Assembly (NCBI RefSeq): GCF_029892095.1
Contig: NZ_JARZAE010000004.1
Span: 496,001-560,000 of the forward strand
Source of the DNA: Kitasatospora sp. MAP12-44
GTDB taxonomy: Bacteria > Actinomycetota > Actinomycetes > Streptomycetales > Streptomycetaceae
Direction: 5' to 3'
Length of the DNA: 64,000 nt
Part shown: positions 53,174 through 61,981 of the stretch, piece after piece
How positions within the stretch are numbered: position 1 is the stretch's first letter
How the letters are laid out: the number at the start of each line of letters is the position of its first letter
The notes under the pieces: generated by a model
What the model saw: only the letters and a program-made list of their open reading frames with translations
Database searches by the model: none
What the model was told of the DNA's origin: nothing
Program-made: the position numbers and the translations under genes

Positions 53174-54709
53174 TCAGTTACCCGGTGTGGCAGTGGCGTT
53201 CGGCGCCGCGTTGCCCACCGTGCGGGTGATGATGGGCCATTCGTTGTGGTACTGCGCGAACGGCAGGTCCTTCTCCAGCAGCGGGGTGCCGAGGATGGCG
53301 ATGCGCGCCATCACGGCTCCCGTGACGTCGAGACCGCCGTAGAGACCGGCCGTGCCGGTGACGGTCGGGGCGGCGCCGCTGCTGTCGACGTCGACCTCGC
53401 CGTTCACCGCCGCCCGCAGGTACGGCTCGACGGTGGCCTTCACGCCCAGGCTGTCGTAGAGCGCGACGGAGCCGTCCGCGACCAGGCCGCTGCGCACGTT
53501 GGCGGTGCCGGTGAACTTCGCCTTGACCGGGGAGACCTTGGTGGTGACGGGTTCGGTCGCCGAGGTCCAGCCGCCCGCCTTGGTGTAGTCGGCGTGGATG
53601 GCCCAGTCGCCGTCCACCTGCTGCGTGGTGTCGACGGTGACGGTGCCGTCGGCGCTGACCTCGGCGTAGAGGGTGAGGTTGAGGGTGATCACGACGGGCA
53701 CCGTGCCGACCATCACCGTCGGGGTGGCGGTGAGCGTGGCGATCGGGATCTTCACCTGGCCGGTGGAGCCGGAAAGGCTCGCGGTGAGGTGCCAGTTGGC
53801 GTGGGCGCCCAGGTCGAAGCCGACCTTGGCTTGATCGGCGCCGAGGATGCCGGAGGTGCCGTGGTAGGAGAACGCGACGCTGGGGTCGAGTTCGAGCGAG
53901 CCATTGAGTGTGGCGGTGGCTCCACCGGGCAGCGGGATGCTGTCGTTGGCGTCCAGCTCCAGGGCGCCCGAGGCGGAGCCGTCGCCACCGTCGGGGTTCG
54001 GGACGTAGGAGGCCTTGAGGTCCTTGAGCTTCGGGGTGATCTGGATCTTGTGCGGGTCGAGGGCGCTCTTGATGTCGGCCCAGGTCTGGCCGAGCAGTTC
54101 GGAGATGGTGGCCGGGCGGGTGGTGGCGGTCACCTTGCCATCGGTGGCCGGTGTGACGCCGGTGATCGCGAGCAGCGCTCCGTGCGGAGCGGCCGCCGAC
54201 GGCGGGCTGTCGATCAGCTGGCCGGGCCGCACCGCAGCGGTGGTCGCGGCCGAGGCGGCCGGGCTGGGGGTGCCCGGCTTGCCGGCGTCGGCAACGGCAA
54301 CGGCAAGGACGGCCTTGCCGCTCTTCTGGTCGTAGGAGTCCAACGTGAGGTCGGGGGTGGTGGCCGCGGCGGACCCCCCGGACGGGGCCGGAGCGGCCGA
54401 CGCCGCGTTCGGCGCCGGTGTGTGGGCGCCGGTCGGGCCGGTCGACGGTCCGACAGGCGAGGCTGTCGCCGACCGGGCCGGTGCTACGGCCTGCGCCTGG
54501 TCGGCGGCCGGGGTCACCAGGGTCACCGGCTGGCTTGCCGAGGGCGGCAGCGTGTCCGACAGGTTACCGTCGATCGCGGTGGATGCGGCCTGGGCGGCCG
54601 CGTTGGAGGGGTTGGCGGACTGCACGGCCGGCGCGGTCGGGTCGCAGGCGCTGAGCGTGAGCACAACGGATGCGGCGAGCGCGGGCAGCGCGAGGGTACG
54701 CATGGACAT
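53174..54709 (-). CDS. Putative lipoprotein of unknown function
   Basis: A 511-residue exported protein with a lipobox: SMRTLALPALAASVVLTLSA then Cys. An Ala/Pro/Thr-rich region (about 25-170) is followed by a beta-rich domain (about 190-500; ELDANDSIPLPGGATATLNG, VFSPVKAKFTGTANV-like strands, YGGLDVTGAVMARIAILG) without recognised family motifs. ATG at 54709 is chosen, with GAAGG 11 bases upstream; starts at 54721 (GTG) or 54703 are possible. Probably surface anchored; may bind the polysaccharide. Confidence 0.75.
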   Translation of the reverse strand: MSMRTLALPALAASVVLTLSACDPTAPAVQSANPSNAAAQAASTAIDGNLSDTLPPSASQPVTLVTPAADQAQAVAPARSATASPVGPSTGPTGAHTPAPNAASAAPAPSGGSAAATTPDLTLDSYDQKSGKAVLAVAVADAGKPGTPSPAASAATTAAVRPGQLIDSPPSAAAPHGALLAITGVTPATDGKVTATTRPATISELLGQTWADIKSALDPHKIQITPKLKDLKASYVPNPDGGDGSASGALELDANDSIPLPGGATATLNGSLELDPSVAFSYHGTSGILGADQAKVGFDLGAHANWHLTASLSGSTGQVKIPIATLTATPTVMVGTVPVVITLNLTLYAEVSADGTVTVDTTQQVDGDWAIHADYTKAGGWTSATEPVTTKVSPVKAKFTGTANVRSGLVADGSVALYDSLGVKATVEPYLRAAVNGEVDVDSSGAAPTVTGTAGLYGGLDVTGAVMARIAILGTPLLEKDLPFAQYHNEWPIITRTVGNAAPNATATPGN

Positions 54710-54758
54710 GCGGAGGGTCACCTTCGGCGAAAGGCGGACAAGGGGCTGGTGGCAGGCC

Positions 54759-54782
54759 GCTGAATGTCAGGCTGAATGTCAG
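54759..54782 (-). repeat. Two perfect 12-bp tandem repeats upstream of the lipoprotein gene
   Basis: GCTGAATGTCAG twice head to tail, 50-73 bases upstream of the start at 54709. The rest of the 365-base divergent gap (54710-55074) holds no coding frame; it also contains the palindrome at 54971-54991. Confidence 0.8.
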
Positions 54783-54970
54783 GGACCTGCCAGATATGGC
54801 GTCGGCAACGTCCACCGCAAAAAAGCCGCAGTGGCTCCCGGCAAGTCGAGGGGGTCGCACGCGTGGTAGCCGAAGTCCGCCGTCGGCCAAGCCCCGGAGA
54901 CACGTCGCCCTCCGCGGCCACTCCTGCCGATGACGGGGCACCAGCAGGCAGCATCCACCCGGCGCCCCCT

Positions 54971-54991
54971 AAAACTAGAGCCAGTAGTTTT
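54971..54991. promoter_or_regulatory. Inverted repeat, candidate TetR operator
   Basis: AAAACTA-GAGCCAG-TAGTTTT, perfect 7-bp arms in an AT-rich patch, 84-104 bases upstream of the TetR start at 55075. TACACT at 55007-55012 resembles a -10 box, so the operator would overlap the -35 region. Likely autoregulation. Confidence 0.75.
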
Positions 54992-55074
54992 GCCTGATCG
55001 AGAACGTACACTAGCCCGTGTCCGCAGCCCAACACGGGGGCGGGACAGGACCGACAGTGCGAGAGGAGAGCGAG

Positions 55075-55701
55075 ATGGGCAGGCCGTCACGGTCCCTGCT
55101 GACCCGGGACGGGATCATGGAAGCCGCTCTCGCCCTGGTCGACGAGGAGGGCGCCGAAGCCCTGTCGACCACCCGACTCGCGGCCCGACTGGGCGTCAAA
55201 GGCCCGTCGCTCTACAACTACGTCTCCAGCCGCGCCGAGATCGTCACCGGGATCTGCGATCTCATCGTCGCCGAGATGGAACTCGACCCGGCCATCCGCC
55301 CGTGGACCGCCGCGCTCGACAACTGGGCCCGCGCCTACCGCGCCGCGTTCGCCGCCCACCCGAACATGGTCCCGCTGCTGGTCACCCGGCCGACGCAGTC
55401 CATCGCCGCATTCCAGGGCTACGCCGACACCTTCGCCCTGCTGCGCGAGGCCGGCTGGCCGGAGGATCGGCTGGCACCGATCGTGCAATGCCTTGAGTAC
55501 TTCCTCGCCGGTGCGGCCCTCGACTTCGGCGCACCGCGCGCGACTTCGCTGCCGACCGAGGGGCTGCCCCCCGGCCTGGAGCCGCTCCTGAACGCTCCGC
55601 CAGACCTGCGCGATGTCGCCTTCGAGATCGGCCTGAGCACGCTGCTTCGCGGCTTCGAGGAGATGCTCGACAGCCTGCGGCCCGCCGGCCGGCCGAGCTG
55701 A
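55075..55701 (+). CDS. TetR family regulator
   Basis: A 208-residue repressor. HTH region: IMEAALALVDEEGAEALSTT, RLAARLGVKGPSLYNYVSSR. The C-terminal part is of the TetR_C type found with GntR-like tetracycline repressors (PNMVPLLVTRPTQSIAAFQG). ATG at 55075 has GAGAGGAGAGCG upstream. It diverges from the lipoprotein gene and has a palindrome in its promoter. Target beyond itself is unclear. Confidence 0.92.
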   Translation: MGRPSRSLLTRDGIMEAALALVDEEGAEALSTTRLAARLGVKGPSLYNYVSSRAEIVTGICDLIVAEMELDPAIRPWTAALDNWARAYRAAFAAHPNMVPLLVTRPTQSIAAFQGYADTFALLREAGWPEDRLAPIVQCLEYFLAGAALDFGAPRATSLPTEGLPPGLEPLLNAPPDLRDVAFEIGLSTLLRGFEEMLDSLRPAGRPS

Positions 55702-55753
55702 CACCCGGGAGGCGGCGCACCGCAGCCGGGTAACGCCGAGGCCGGGGGCCGTC

Positions 55754-57169
55754 TCATCGCCCGTGAGCAGCGCGAGCCCTGACCTGAGCGCTCGCGGCGT
55801 GGGAGCCGAGCGTGCCCGTCCGCCCGGCCGGAGCGGACGGCGCGGATGGCCCGCCGCGGCGGGCTGCCACCGGAAGCAGCGTGGCGGCCACCAGGGTGAA
55901 ACTCAGCCAGTCGTTGACACCGAAGGACCAGGGCCGTTCCAGGCAGGAGGCGACCAGCACCGGCGCGAGCACACAGGCGGCCGCGGCCAGGCCCGCACCA
56001 CCGCCGCGCAGCAGCAGGTAACCGAGCAGGACGAGGAAGACGACCAGCCCGATGACGCCGCCGGCGTACAGCACGTCGAGCCACTGGTTGTGCACCGAGT
56101 AGGTGAGCGCCACCGGGATCTCGCCCAACTGGTAGAGGCCGGACCAGGCCTTGGCGCCGAAGCCGTAGAGCGGCGAGGACGGCAGCTGCTGGCGGGCGAC
56201 GTCCCAGAAGTAGACCCGCTGGGAGAGCGCGTCGGCGCTCAGGTTCAGGAACGGCAGGATCAGGCCGACGGCGGCGGCCCCGCAGACCACGCACCCGGCC
56301 AGCAGCGAGCGTCCCGCCGACAGCGGCCGCCGGCTACCAGCCGGGTACTCCTCCGGCAGCCGGGGGCGCAGCAGCACCAGGAGCAGCAGCGCGATGCCTG
56401 CGGCGGCGATGGCCTGCCGGCTGCCCGTGGCGAGCACCACCAGCCCGGTGTACCAGGCCAGCAGCACCCGGATCCGGCCGCGCAGCCCGAGCCAGATGAA
56501 CGGCACCGAGAGCGCCAGGGCCAGACCGAAGGTGTTCTCGTTGCTGAACACTCCGGTGTACAGCACCCCGAGGACCCCGCACTTGTCACTGCGGCAGTCC
56601 CGGAACGCGCCCGTCCCCACCACCAGCGCCTGCACCCCGCTGAGCACGGTGAGCAGCAGGCCGGTCATCGCCGCGCCCAGCAGGGCCGAGCGGCCCGGTC
56701 TGGCGACCGCCGCCGCCAGCAGCACCACCAGCAGCACCACCTGGCGGCTGGCGAAGATCTGATGACCGTTCAGGCCGTCGGAGACTGCCAGCACCAGGCA
56801 GAGCGCGGCGGCGATCAGCGGTGCGACGTTGATCCGGGCCCGGCCGCTGACACAGCGCAGCACCAGGAACGCCGCGCACCCCAGGAGCAGCGCGGCGTTG
56901 ACGGCCTGGTCCACCCGGTAGGCGGCGGCCGGCAGTCCCACCTCGGGGTTGCCGAAAGCGTCCGTCAGCACGGGCTGCTGGCTGGTCGCGAAGTCGGCCG
57001 CGATGGTGGGCAGGCTGCCGGCCATCCCGACCGCGAGGACCAGCGTGGTGGTCAGGGTCCAGTCGTGGGCCGTGCGGGCCCTGACCAGCCCGACCAGGAT
57101 GGGGATCAGCGCCAGCAGGGCGGTGATCCCCAGGACCAGTGCGGCTGACTGCGGAGACAGCGGAGACAT
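55754..57169 (-). CDS. O-antigen ligase/polymerase (Wzy)-like membrane protein
   Basis: A 471-residue protein with about 11 helices. The Wzy_C-like segment shows NENTFGLALALSVPFIWLGL, ATGSRQAIAAAGIALLLLVL, and after the large loop HNQWLDVLYAGGVIGLVVFL, in which SVHNQWL fits the conserved H-N motif of the family. The role would be polymerisation of repeat units outside the membrane. It follows the Wzz/BY-kinase-like gene on the same strand after 24 bases. Confidence 0.88.
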   Translation of the reverse strand: MSPLSPQSAALVLGITALLALIPILVGLVRARTAHDWTLTTTLVLAVGMAGSLPTIAADFATSQQPVLTDAFGNPEVGLPAAAYRVDQAVNAALLLGCAAFLVLRCVSGRARINVAPLIAAALCLVLAVSDGLNGHQIFASRQVVLLVVLLAAAVARPGRSALLGAAMTGLLLTVLSGVQALVVGTGAFRDCRSDKCGVLGVLYTGVFSNENTFGLALALSVPFIWLGLRGRIRVLLAWYTGLVVLATGSRQAIAAAGIALLLLVLLRPRLPEEYPAGSRRPLSAGRSLLAGCVVCGAAAVGLILPFLNLSADALSQRVYFWDVARQQLPSSPLYGFGAKAWSGLYQLGEIPVALTYSVHNQWLDVLYAGGVIGLVVFLVLLGYLLLRGGGAGLAAAACVLAPVLVASCLERPWSFGVNDWLSFTLVAATLLPVAARRGGPSAPSAPAGRTGTLGSHAASAQVRARAAHGR

Positions 57170-57193
57170 GGGTTGCCCGACCCGACCGCGGCG

Positions 57194-58672
57194 CTATCCG
57201 CGCGGCTGCTCTAGCCGGCTGCGGGCGCCGGCCACCGGCACACCGTCCGTCAGCGGGCCCGAGCCCGCGCGCCGGCTCGCGGCGCCGTTCCAGCCGTCGG
57301 GCCAGGGCACCGGCCGCTGCCCGGTGTCCGGTGCCGGACGGCCCTTCGGCGCGGTGCGCTCCGTGCGGCTGCGGGGTACCGCGGTCAGCACCGCACCCAG
57401 CACCCTGGTGTCCACCGCCCTCAGGCTCTCCAGTGCTCGGCGGGCCCCGGCCTGGTGCGTCACGCCGCTGCGGACCACCAGCAGCGCGTGGCCGGCCTCG
57501 GCGGCCAGCAGCGCCGCGTCGGTGAACGGCAGCAGGGGCGGGCTGTCCAGCAGCACCAGGTCCGCGCGCTCCTGCAGCACGTTCAGCAGAGCGCGCAGGT
57601 CGGCACCGGCCAGCAGTTCACCAGGCTCGGCGGGCAGGCCGCCGGCCGTGACGACCTGGAGCAGCCCGCCGCCCCAGTCCTGCACCGCCTCGCCCGGCGT
57701 GGCCGCCGCGGTGAGCAGCTCGGTGAGACCGGGTTGCGAGGCGAGGCCGAGGTACTCGGCGAGCCGTGGCTCGCGCAAGTCGCTCTCGACCAGCACGATC
57801 CGGCGGCCGGTCTGCGCGTAGCTCAGCGCGAGGTCGACCGCCATGGTGGTGCGGCCCTCGCCCGGCAGCGCGCTCGCCAGCACGACCGCGCGCGGCGGCT
57901 GCTCGCCGGCGGCGTAGCGCAGGGCGGTGCGCAGCTGCCCGAGGTCCTCCGCCCGGCGCGATCCGCGCGGGTCCGCGACCGGCGAGCGACCGCGCAGCGC
58001 GGGGTCGGCCGACACCGCGCCCAGCGTCGGCAGGCCGAGCTCGCGGCGTACGTCGTCCCGGGTCCTCATCCGGGTGTCCAGGGAGGCCCGCAGGATGGCG
58101 CCGCTGACGCCCACGGCGAGCCCGGCGGCCAGTCCGATCCCCAAGTACAGCGCGGGCTGCGGGCTGGTCGGCGAGGTGGGCGCGGTGGACGGGCCGACCG
58201 CGCTGACCTTCACCAGCGTGGCGCCGCCGCCGGGCGACGTCTGCTCGATCTGGGCCACGAACTGGGTGAACTGCACCGCGGTCTCGTTGGCGATCGCCTG
58301 CGCCTGCTGCGGCGAGCTGTCGGTCACCTTGATGTCGACCAGCACGGTGTCCAGTGGCGCGGTCGCACTGATCTTGCCGGCCAGCTGGCTGGGTGTGGAA
58401 TGCAAGTGCAGCGCGTTGATCACGCCGTCGATGACCGGCGGGCTGTTCACGATCTGGGTGTAGGACTTGACCCGCTCCTCCGAGAACAGGCCGCCCTGAT
58501 AGGCGTTGGCGCTGCTCACGTCGCTGGTGGCGACGAAGAGCCGAGCGTGCGCGCTGTAGCTGCGGGGTGTCAGGGCGACCGCGGCGGCCGCGGCGGCGAC
58601 AAAGACGAGCACGCAGGCGACAACGAAACGCCATCGCTCGCGCAGCACTCGGGCGTAGTCGCGCAGGTCCAT
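57194..58672 (-). CDS. Wzz/BY-kinase-like chain-length regulator with altered Walker A
   Basis: A 492-residue fusion of a Wzz domain (TM1 about 16-36; periplasmic part; TM2 about 178-198) and a CpsD-type nucleotide-binding domain (about 240-440). The P-loop reads ALPGEGRTTMAV (about 268-279) with Arg where Lys is expected. Walker A-prime is IVLVESDLREP and Walker B is LVLLDSPPLLP. The C-terminal tail is Pro/Gly/Arg-rich without any Tyr cluster. It probably controls chain length, but tyrosine kinase activity is doubtful. ATG at 58672 gives MDLRDYARVLRERWR, typical of the family. Confidence 0.9.
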   Translation of the reverse strand: MDLRDYARVLRERWRFVVACVLVFVAAAAAAVALTPRSYSAHARLFVATSDVSSANAYQGGLFSEERVKSYTQIVNSPPVIDGVINALHLHSTPSQLAGKISATAPLDTVLVDIKVTDSSPQQAQAIANETAVQFTQFVAQIEQTSPGGGATLVKVSAVGPSTAPTSPTSPQPALYLGIGLAAGLAVGVSGAILRASLDTRMRTRDDVRRELGLPTLGAVSADPALRGRSPVADPRGSRRAEDLGQLRTALRYAAGEQPPRAVVLASALPGEGRTTMAVDLALSYAQTGRRIVLVESDLREPRLAEYLGLASQPGLTELLTAAATPGEAVQDWGGGLLQVVTAGGLPAEPGELLAGADLRALLNVLQERADLVLLDSPPLLPFTDAALLAAEAGHALLVVRSGVTHQAGARRALESLRAVDTRVLGAVLTAVPRSRTERTAPKGRPAPDTGQRPVPWPDGWNGAASRRAGSGPLTDGVPVAGARSRLEQPRG

Positions 58673-58822
58673 CGGGTTCCTCCGTCCGTCGACCGGCGGC
58701 ATCGCGCGCGGTTGGGACTCGGACGGTGCCAACGCTACGGACCGCCCGGTGATGGGGGATGCAGCGGTGGTGGGAGCCTGACTACGTCTTTTGCGGACCG
58801 CGGGGTCCTGAGCGCCGGTGTC

Positions 58823-59776
58823 TCAGCCAGGCGGCTGCGCTCCCCGGTAGTACTCGACGATCTGCGCGGGTGACATGCCGTCCGCCCGCTTGCGGCCCAG
58901 GAAGTAGCAGGCGCAGGCGCTGTCCTCGGCATAGCGGGGCGGGACGGCCGCGTCCAGCAGCCGCAGCCAGCCCAGCAGCCCGCGCGCCAGCCGACCCGCG
59001 GTGGCCGAGCGGGTGAGCCCTCGGGCCAGGTGGTCCAGGCTCCACAGCAGCTGGGTGCCGGGTCCCGCGACGGCACCGGCGTCCAGCTCGGCGAAGCGGC
59101 GGAACAGGTAGCGGTGGCCGCTCAGGGTGAAGCGGGTGAAGTCGTAGGGGCCGGCGTGCACTTGTTGCAGGAACGGCGTCTCGGCGTACACCAGGCCGCC
59201 CGCCGTGAGCACCCGGTGGATCTCGGCGACGACCAGCGCCGGGTCCAGCACGTGCTCCAGCACCGCCTGGACCACCACCGCGTCGACGCTCCGGTCGGCC
59301 AGCGGGATCTGGTGGGCGTCGGCCACGAACTGCGTCCACGGGCTGGGGGCGATGTCGAAGCCGATCAGCCGGATCCGGGGATCGCTGTAGAGCGCTGCCG
59401 TCCCGTTGCCGACCGTCGCGCCGCCGACCACCAGCACCGTCGGGGCGGGTCCTGGCAGTGCCCGTAGCAGCCGGCCCGTGTTGCGCACCGCCACCCGGTT
59501 CACCGGACGCCACAGCCCGCGCAGCCGCGGTGGCAGGCGTTCCAGGGCCGGTCGCGGCGGACCGGTGCCCGGTCGGCCCGCCGTCGGGCGGGGCAGCACG
59601 CTTCGCTCGAAGTCGACCAGTACGGGGCTGCCCCCGATCACCGGGAAGGACCCCACCTGGTGCAGCGCGCAGTGCGGCGCGGCGCAGCGGAAGGCGGTGG
59701 GCTCGGCCACCAGGGCGCAGCGGCAGCGGGGGCAGACCAGCAGCGGGCGGACGGTACCCGGGTCGGCGAGCGGCAC
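58823..59776 (-). CDS. SAM-dependent methyltransferase with N-terminal Cys-rich (Zn) motif
   Basis: A 317-residue protein. The first 45 residues hold CPRCRCALV and FRCAAPHCALHQ, a treble-clef-like metal site (Trm112-like), then PVIGGSPVLVDF. The methyltransferase domain begins about residue 110 (TVLVVGGATVGNGTAALYSD) and has AVVVQAVLEHVLDPALVVAE and GGLVYAETPFLQQVHAGPYD. Likely methylates a sugar or the lipid-linked chain in the cluster. 150 bases upstream of the Wzz gene; divergent from the GT at 59932. Confidence 0.85.
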   Translation of the reverse strand: MPLADPGTVRPLLVCPRCRCALVAEPTAFRCAAPHCALHQVGSFPVIGGSPVLVDFERSVLPRPTAGRPGTGPPRPALERLPPRLRGLWRPVNRVAVRNTGRLLRALPGPAPTVLVVGGATVGNGTAALYSDPRIRLIGFDIAPSPWTQFVADAHQIPLADRSVDAVVVQAVLEHVLDPALVVAEIHRVLTAGGLVYAETPFLQQVHAGPYDFTRFTLSGHRYLFRRFAELDAGAVAGPGTQLLWSLDHLARGLTRSATAGRLARGLLGWLRLLDAAVPPRYAEDSACACYFLGRKRADGMSPAQIVEYYRGAQPPG

Positions 59777-59876
59777 GTGCCCTCCCGTGGTCGGCGCGGT
59801 CGAGGGACGGACGACTGGGACGGGCTACAGCGATTCTCGTCCGAATGCGGGAGCCGCCGACGGCCGTTCTCCTCTT

Positions 59877-59895
59877 ACCTGAGTGTCATACAGGT
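59877..59895. promoter_or_regulatory. Inverted repeat in the divergent MTase/GT gap
   Basis: ACCTG-AGTGTCATA-CAGGT in the 155-base gap, 37-55 bases before the GT start; may be a regulator site near the promoter. Confidence 0.4.
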
Positions 59896-59931
59896 CAGCG
59901 AAGGTCTGCCTGCCGAACCCGGGCGAAGGTC

Positions 59932-61005
59932 GTGAACACGCGGAGCACTCCCATCAGCCACTGCGCCATCACTCCCTACGGCCGCGGCGCCGGCAGCGCG
60001 CGGGTGCGGGTATTCGAGTGGCTGGACCTGGTCGACACCGACTTCGTGGTCAGCAGCTACCTGGCCCGGCGCGACGCCCGGCCGGCTCAACTGGCCCGCC
60101 GACCGGCCGCCGTGGCCAGGGCCGAGCTGCGACTGCGGGCGATCGCGGCCGCGCGCCCGGGCCGGCTGCTGCTGCACCGGGAGGCCTCCCCGCTCAGCCG
60201 TGGCGGCCTGGAACGCCTGCTGATCAGCCGCGCGGAGTTCGCGGTCTACGACTTCGACGATGCCTTGCAGTGGGACCACGGGAACGGGTCGCCGCTGCGG
60301 CGGCTGGCCCCCAAGGCCCCCAAGGCACTGGCCGCCGTGCAGTGCGCCGACCGGGTGGTCGCCGGGTGCCCGGTGCTCGCCGACTGGGCCGGCGAGCACC
60401 ACCGCGACGTCCGGATGATCCCCAGCTGCGTGGATCCGGCCGGTTACCTCCGCAAGAACAGCTACGCGCTGCACGACCCGCCCCGGCTCGGCTGGCTCGG
60501 TTCGCCGGGCAACGAGCGGTACCTGCTGCTGATCGCGGACGCACTGGCCGAGGTGCACCGCCGCACCGGAGCCCGGTTGACCCTGATCGGCACCACCCGC
60601 CGCTCACTCGGCGCCCTGGAGGGCATCGTCGACCGGGTCGACTGGAGCGAGGCCCGCCAGGGCGCCGCGTTGGCCGAGCTCGACGTCGGCCTGATGCCGC
60701 TCCCGGACACCGCCTACAGCCGGGGCAAGTGCGGCTACAAGCTGTTGCAGTACGGCGCTGCCGGCCTGCCCGCGGTGGCCGATCCGATCGGTGTCAACGC
60801 GGAGATCCTGGCCCGCTTCGGCCTGCCCGCGCCGCGGGGCGCGGGCGAGTGGGCCGAGGCGCTCCTCGGCCTGCTGGGCTGCTCCGCCGCCACCCGGGAG
60901 CGCCTGGGCGACCGGGCCCACCAGGTCACCTGCCGGCAGTACTCCTACCAGCGCTGGCTGCCGGAGTGGACCGCCTCGCTGGAGCTGGGCAGGGCCGTCG
61001 CATGA
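59932..61005 (+). CDS. Glycosyltransferase (GT-B fold)
   Basis: A 357-residue transferase. N-terminal part: ISHCAITPYGRGAGSARVRV, LLLHREASPLSRGGLERLLI, FAVYDFDDALQWDHGNG. C-terminal donor part: PPRLGWLGSPGNERYLLLIA, VGLMPLPDTAYSRGKCGYKL and LQYGAAGLPAVADP. GTG at 59932 is chosen by the family start although the GAAGG is only two bases from it. Overlaps the next gene as ATGA. Confidence 0.87.
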   Translation: MNTRSTPISHCAITPYGRGAGSARVRVFEWLDLVDTDFVVSSYLARRDARPAQLARRPAAVARAELRLRAIAAARPGRLLLHREASPLSRGGLERLLISRAEFAVYDFDDALQWDHGNGSPLRRLAPKAPKALAAVQCADRVVAGCPVLADWAGEHHRDVRMIPSCVDPAGYLRKNSYALHDPPRLGWLGSPGNERYLLLIADALAEVHRRTGARLTLIGTTRRSLGALEGIVDRVDWSEARQGAALAELDVGLMPLPDTAYSRGKCGYKLLQYGAAGLPAVADPIGVNAEILARFGLPAPRGAGEWAEALLGLLGCSAATRERLGDRAHQVTCRQYSYQRWLPEWTASLELGRAVA

Positions 61006-61976
61006 CCACCGTCTCCTCGGCCAACCGGACCCGCACAGCGACGGTCGACGTGGTGATCGTCAACTGGAACACCGGGCCCGCTCTGCGCGCCTGCCTGCGC
61101 TCGATCGAGCGCACCGACCGATCGGTGCTGGAGGTCGGTGCGGTGGTGGTGGTCGACAACGCCTCGCGCGACCGCTCGGCGGACCGGCTGGAGCCGTCCG
61201 CCCTCCCGCTCAGCATCGTGCGCAACCGCGAGAACCGGGGCTTTGCCGCAGGCTGCAACCAGGGCGCCGCCCACCGCACGGGCGACTACCTGCTGTTCCT
61301 CAACCCGGACACCGAGCTCTACCCGGACACGCTGCGGACGGTCGGCGAGTTCCTGAGCACCCCCGCGGCCGCCGACGTCGGGATCCTGGGCGGCCGGATT
61401 CTCGACGCGCGGGGCCGGCCCGGCATCTCCTGCTCCCGGTTCCCGACCCTGCCCATCCTCTTCGGCAAGATGACCGGACTCGACCGGATGCTGCCGACCG
61501 TCTTCCCCCCGCACCACCTGGGGCCCGCCGAGACCCGCCGCTCCGGCCCGGTCGACCAGGTGATCGGGGCGTTCTACCTGGTCCGGCGCCCGCTGTTCGA
61601 GCAGCTGGGCGGCTTCGACCAGCGCTACTTCCTGTACTACGAGGAGGTGGACCTGGCACTGCGGGCCCGGCAGTGCGGCTGGCGGTCCTACTACCTCGGC
61701 GAAGCCCGGATCTACCACGCCGGGAACACCAGCACCGACCAGGTCCGCGGCCGCCGGCTCAGCTACTCGCTGCGCAGCCGCACCCTGTACTCCCGCCGCC
61801 ACTGGTCGCGCGGCCAGGCCGGACTGCTGGTCGTGCTGACTTTCGCGGTCGAACTGCCCGCCCGGCTGGCCAGGGCCGTGCTGCATGGCAGCCGGGCGGA
61901 GCTGCGCGAGACCGTCGACGGCCTCGCGGGCTATCTGCGCTGGCTGCTGCGGCGGGCCCCCGCAGCGGGGAGCTGA
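61002..61976 (+). CDS. GT2 family glycosyltransferase, rhamnosyltransferase-like
   Basis: A 324-residue GT-A enzyme: VDVVIVNWNTGPALRACLRS, VVVVDNASRDRSADRL, NRENRGFAAGCNQGAAHRTG, YLLFLNPDTELYPDTLR (DxD-like NPDTE). The C-terminal acceptor part has YFLYYEEVDLALRARQCGWR. Rhamnosyl or related transferases commonly show NWN and NPDTE, consistent with rfbA nearby, but the sugar is not proved. Confidence 0.92.
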   Translation: MTTVSSANRTRTATVDVVIVNWNTGPALRACLRSIERTDRSVLEVGAVVVVDNASRDRSADRLEPSALPLSIVRNRENRGFAAGCNQGAAHRTGDYLLFLNPDTELYPDTLRTVGEFLSTPAAADVGILGGRILDARGRPGISCSRFPTLPILFGKMTGLDRMLPTVFPPHHLGPAETRRSGPVDQVIGAFYLVRRPLFEQLGGFDQRYFLYYEEVDLALRARQCGWRSYYLGEARIYHAGNTSTDQVRGRRLSYSLRSRTLYSRRHWSRGQAGLLVVLTFAVELPARLARAVLHGSRAELRETVDGLAGYLRWLLRRAPAAGS

Positions 61977-61981
61977 GCCCC

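Noticed and set aside
59458..59931. N-terminal extension of the glycosyltransferase at 59932
   Set aside because: The extension is antisense to the methyltransferase gene and promoter gap; family homology starts at ISHCAITPYGRG.
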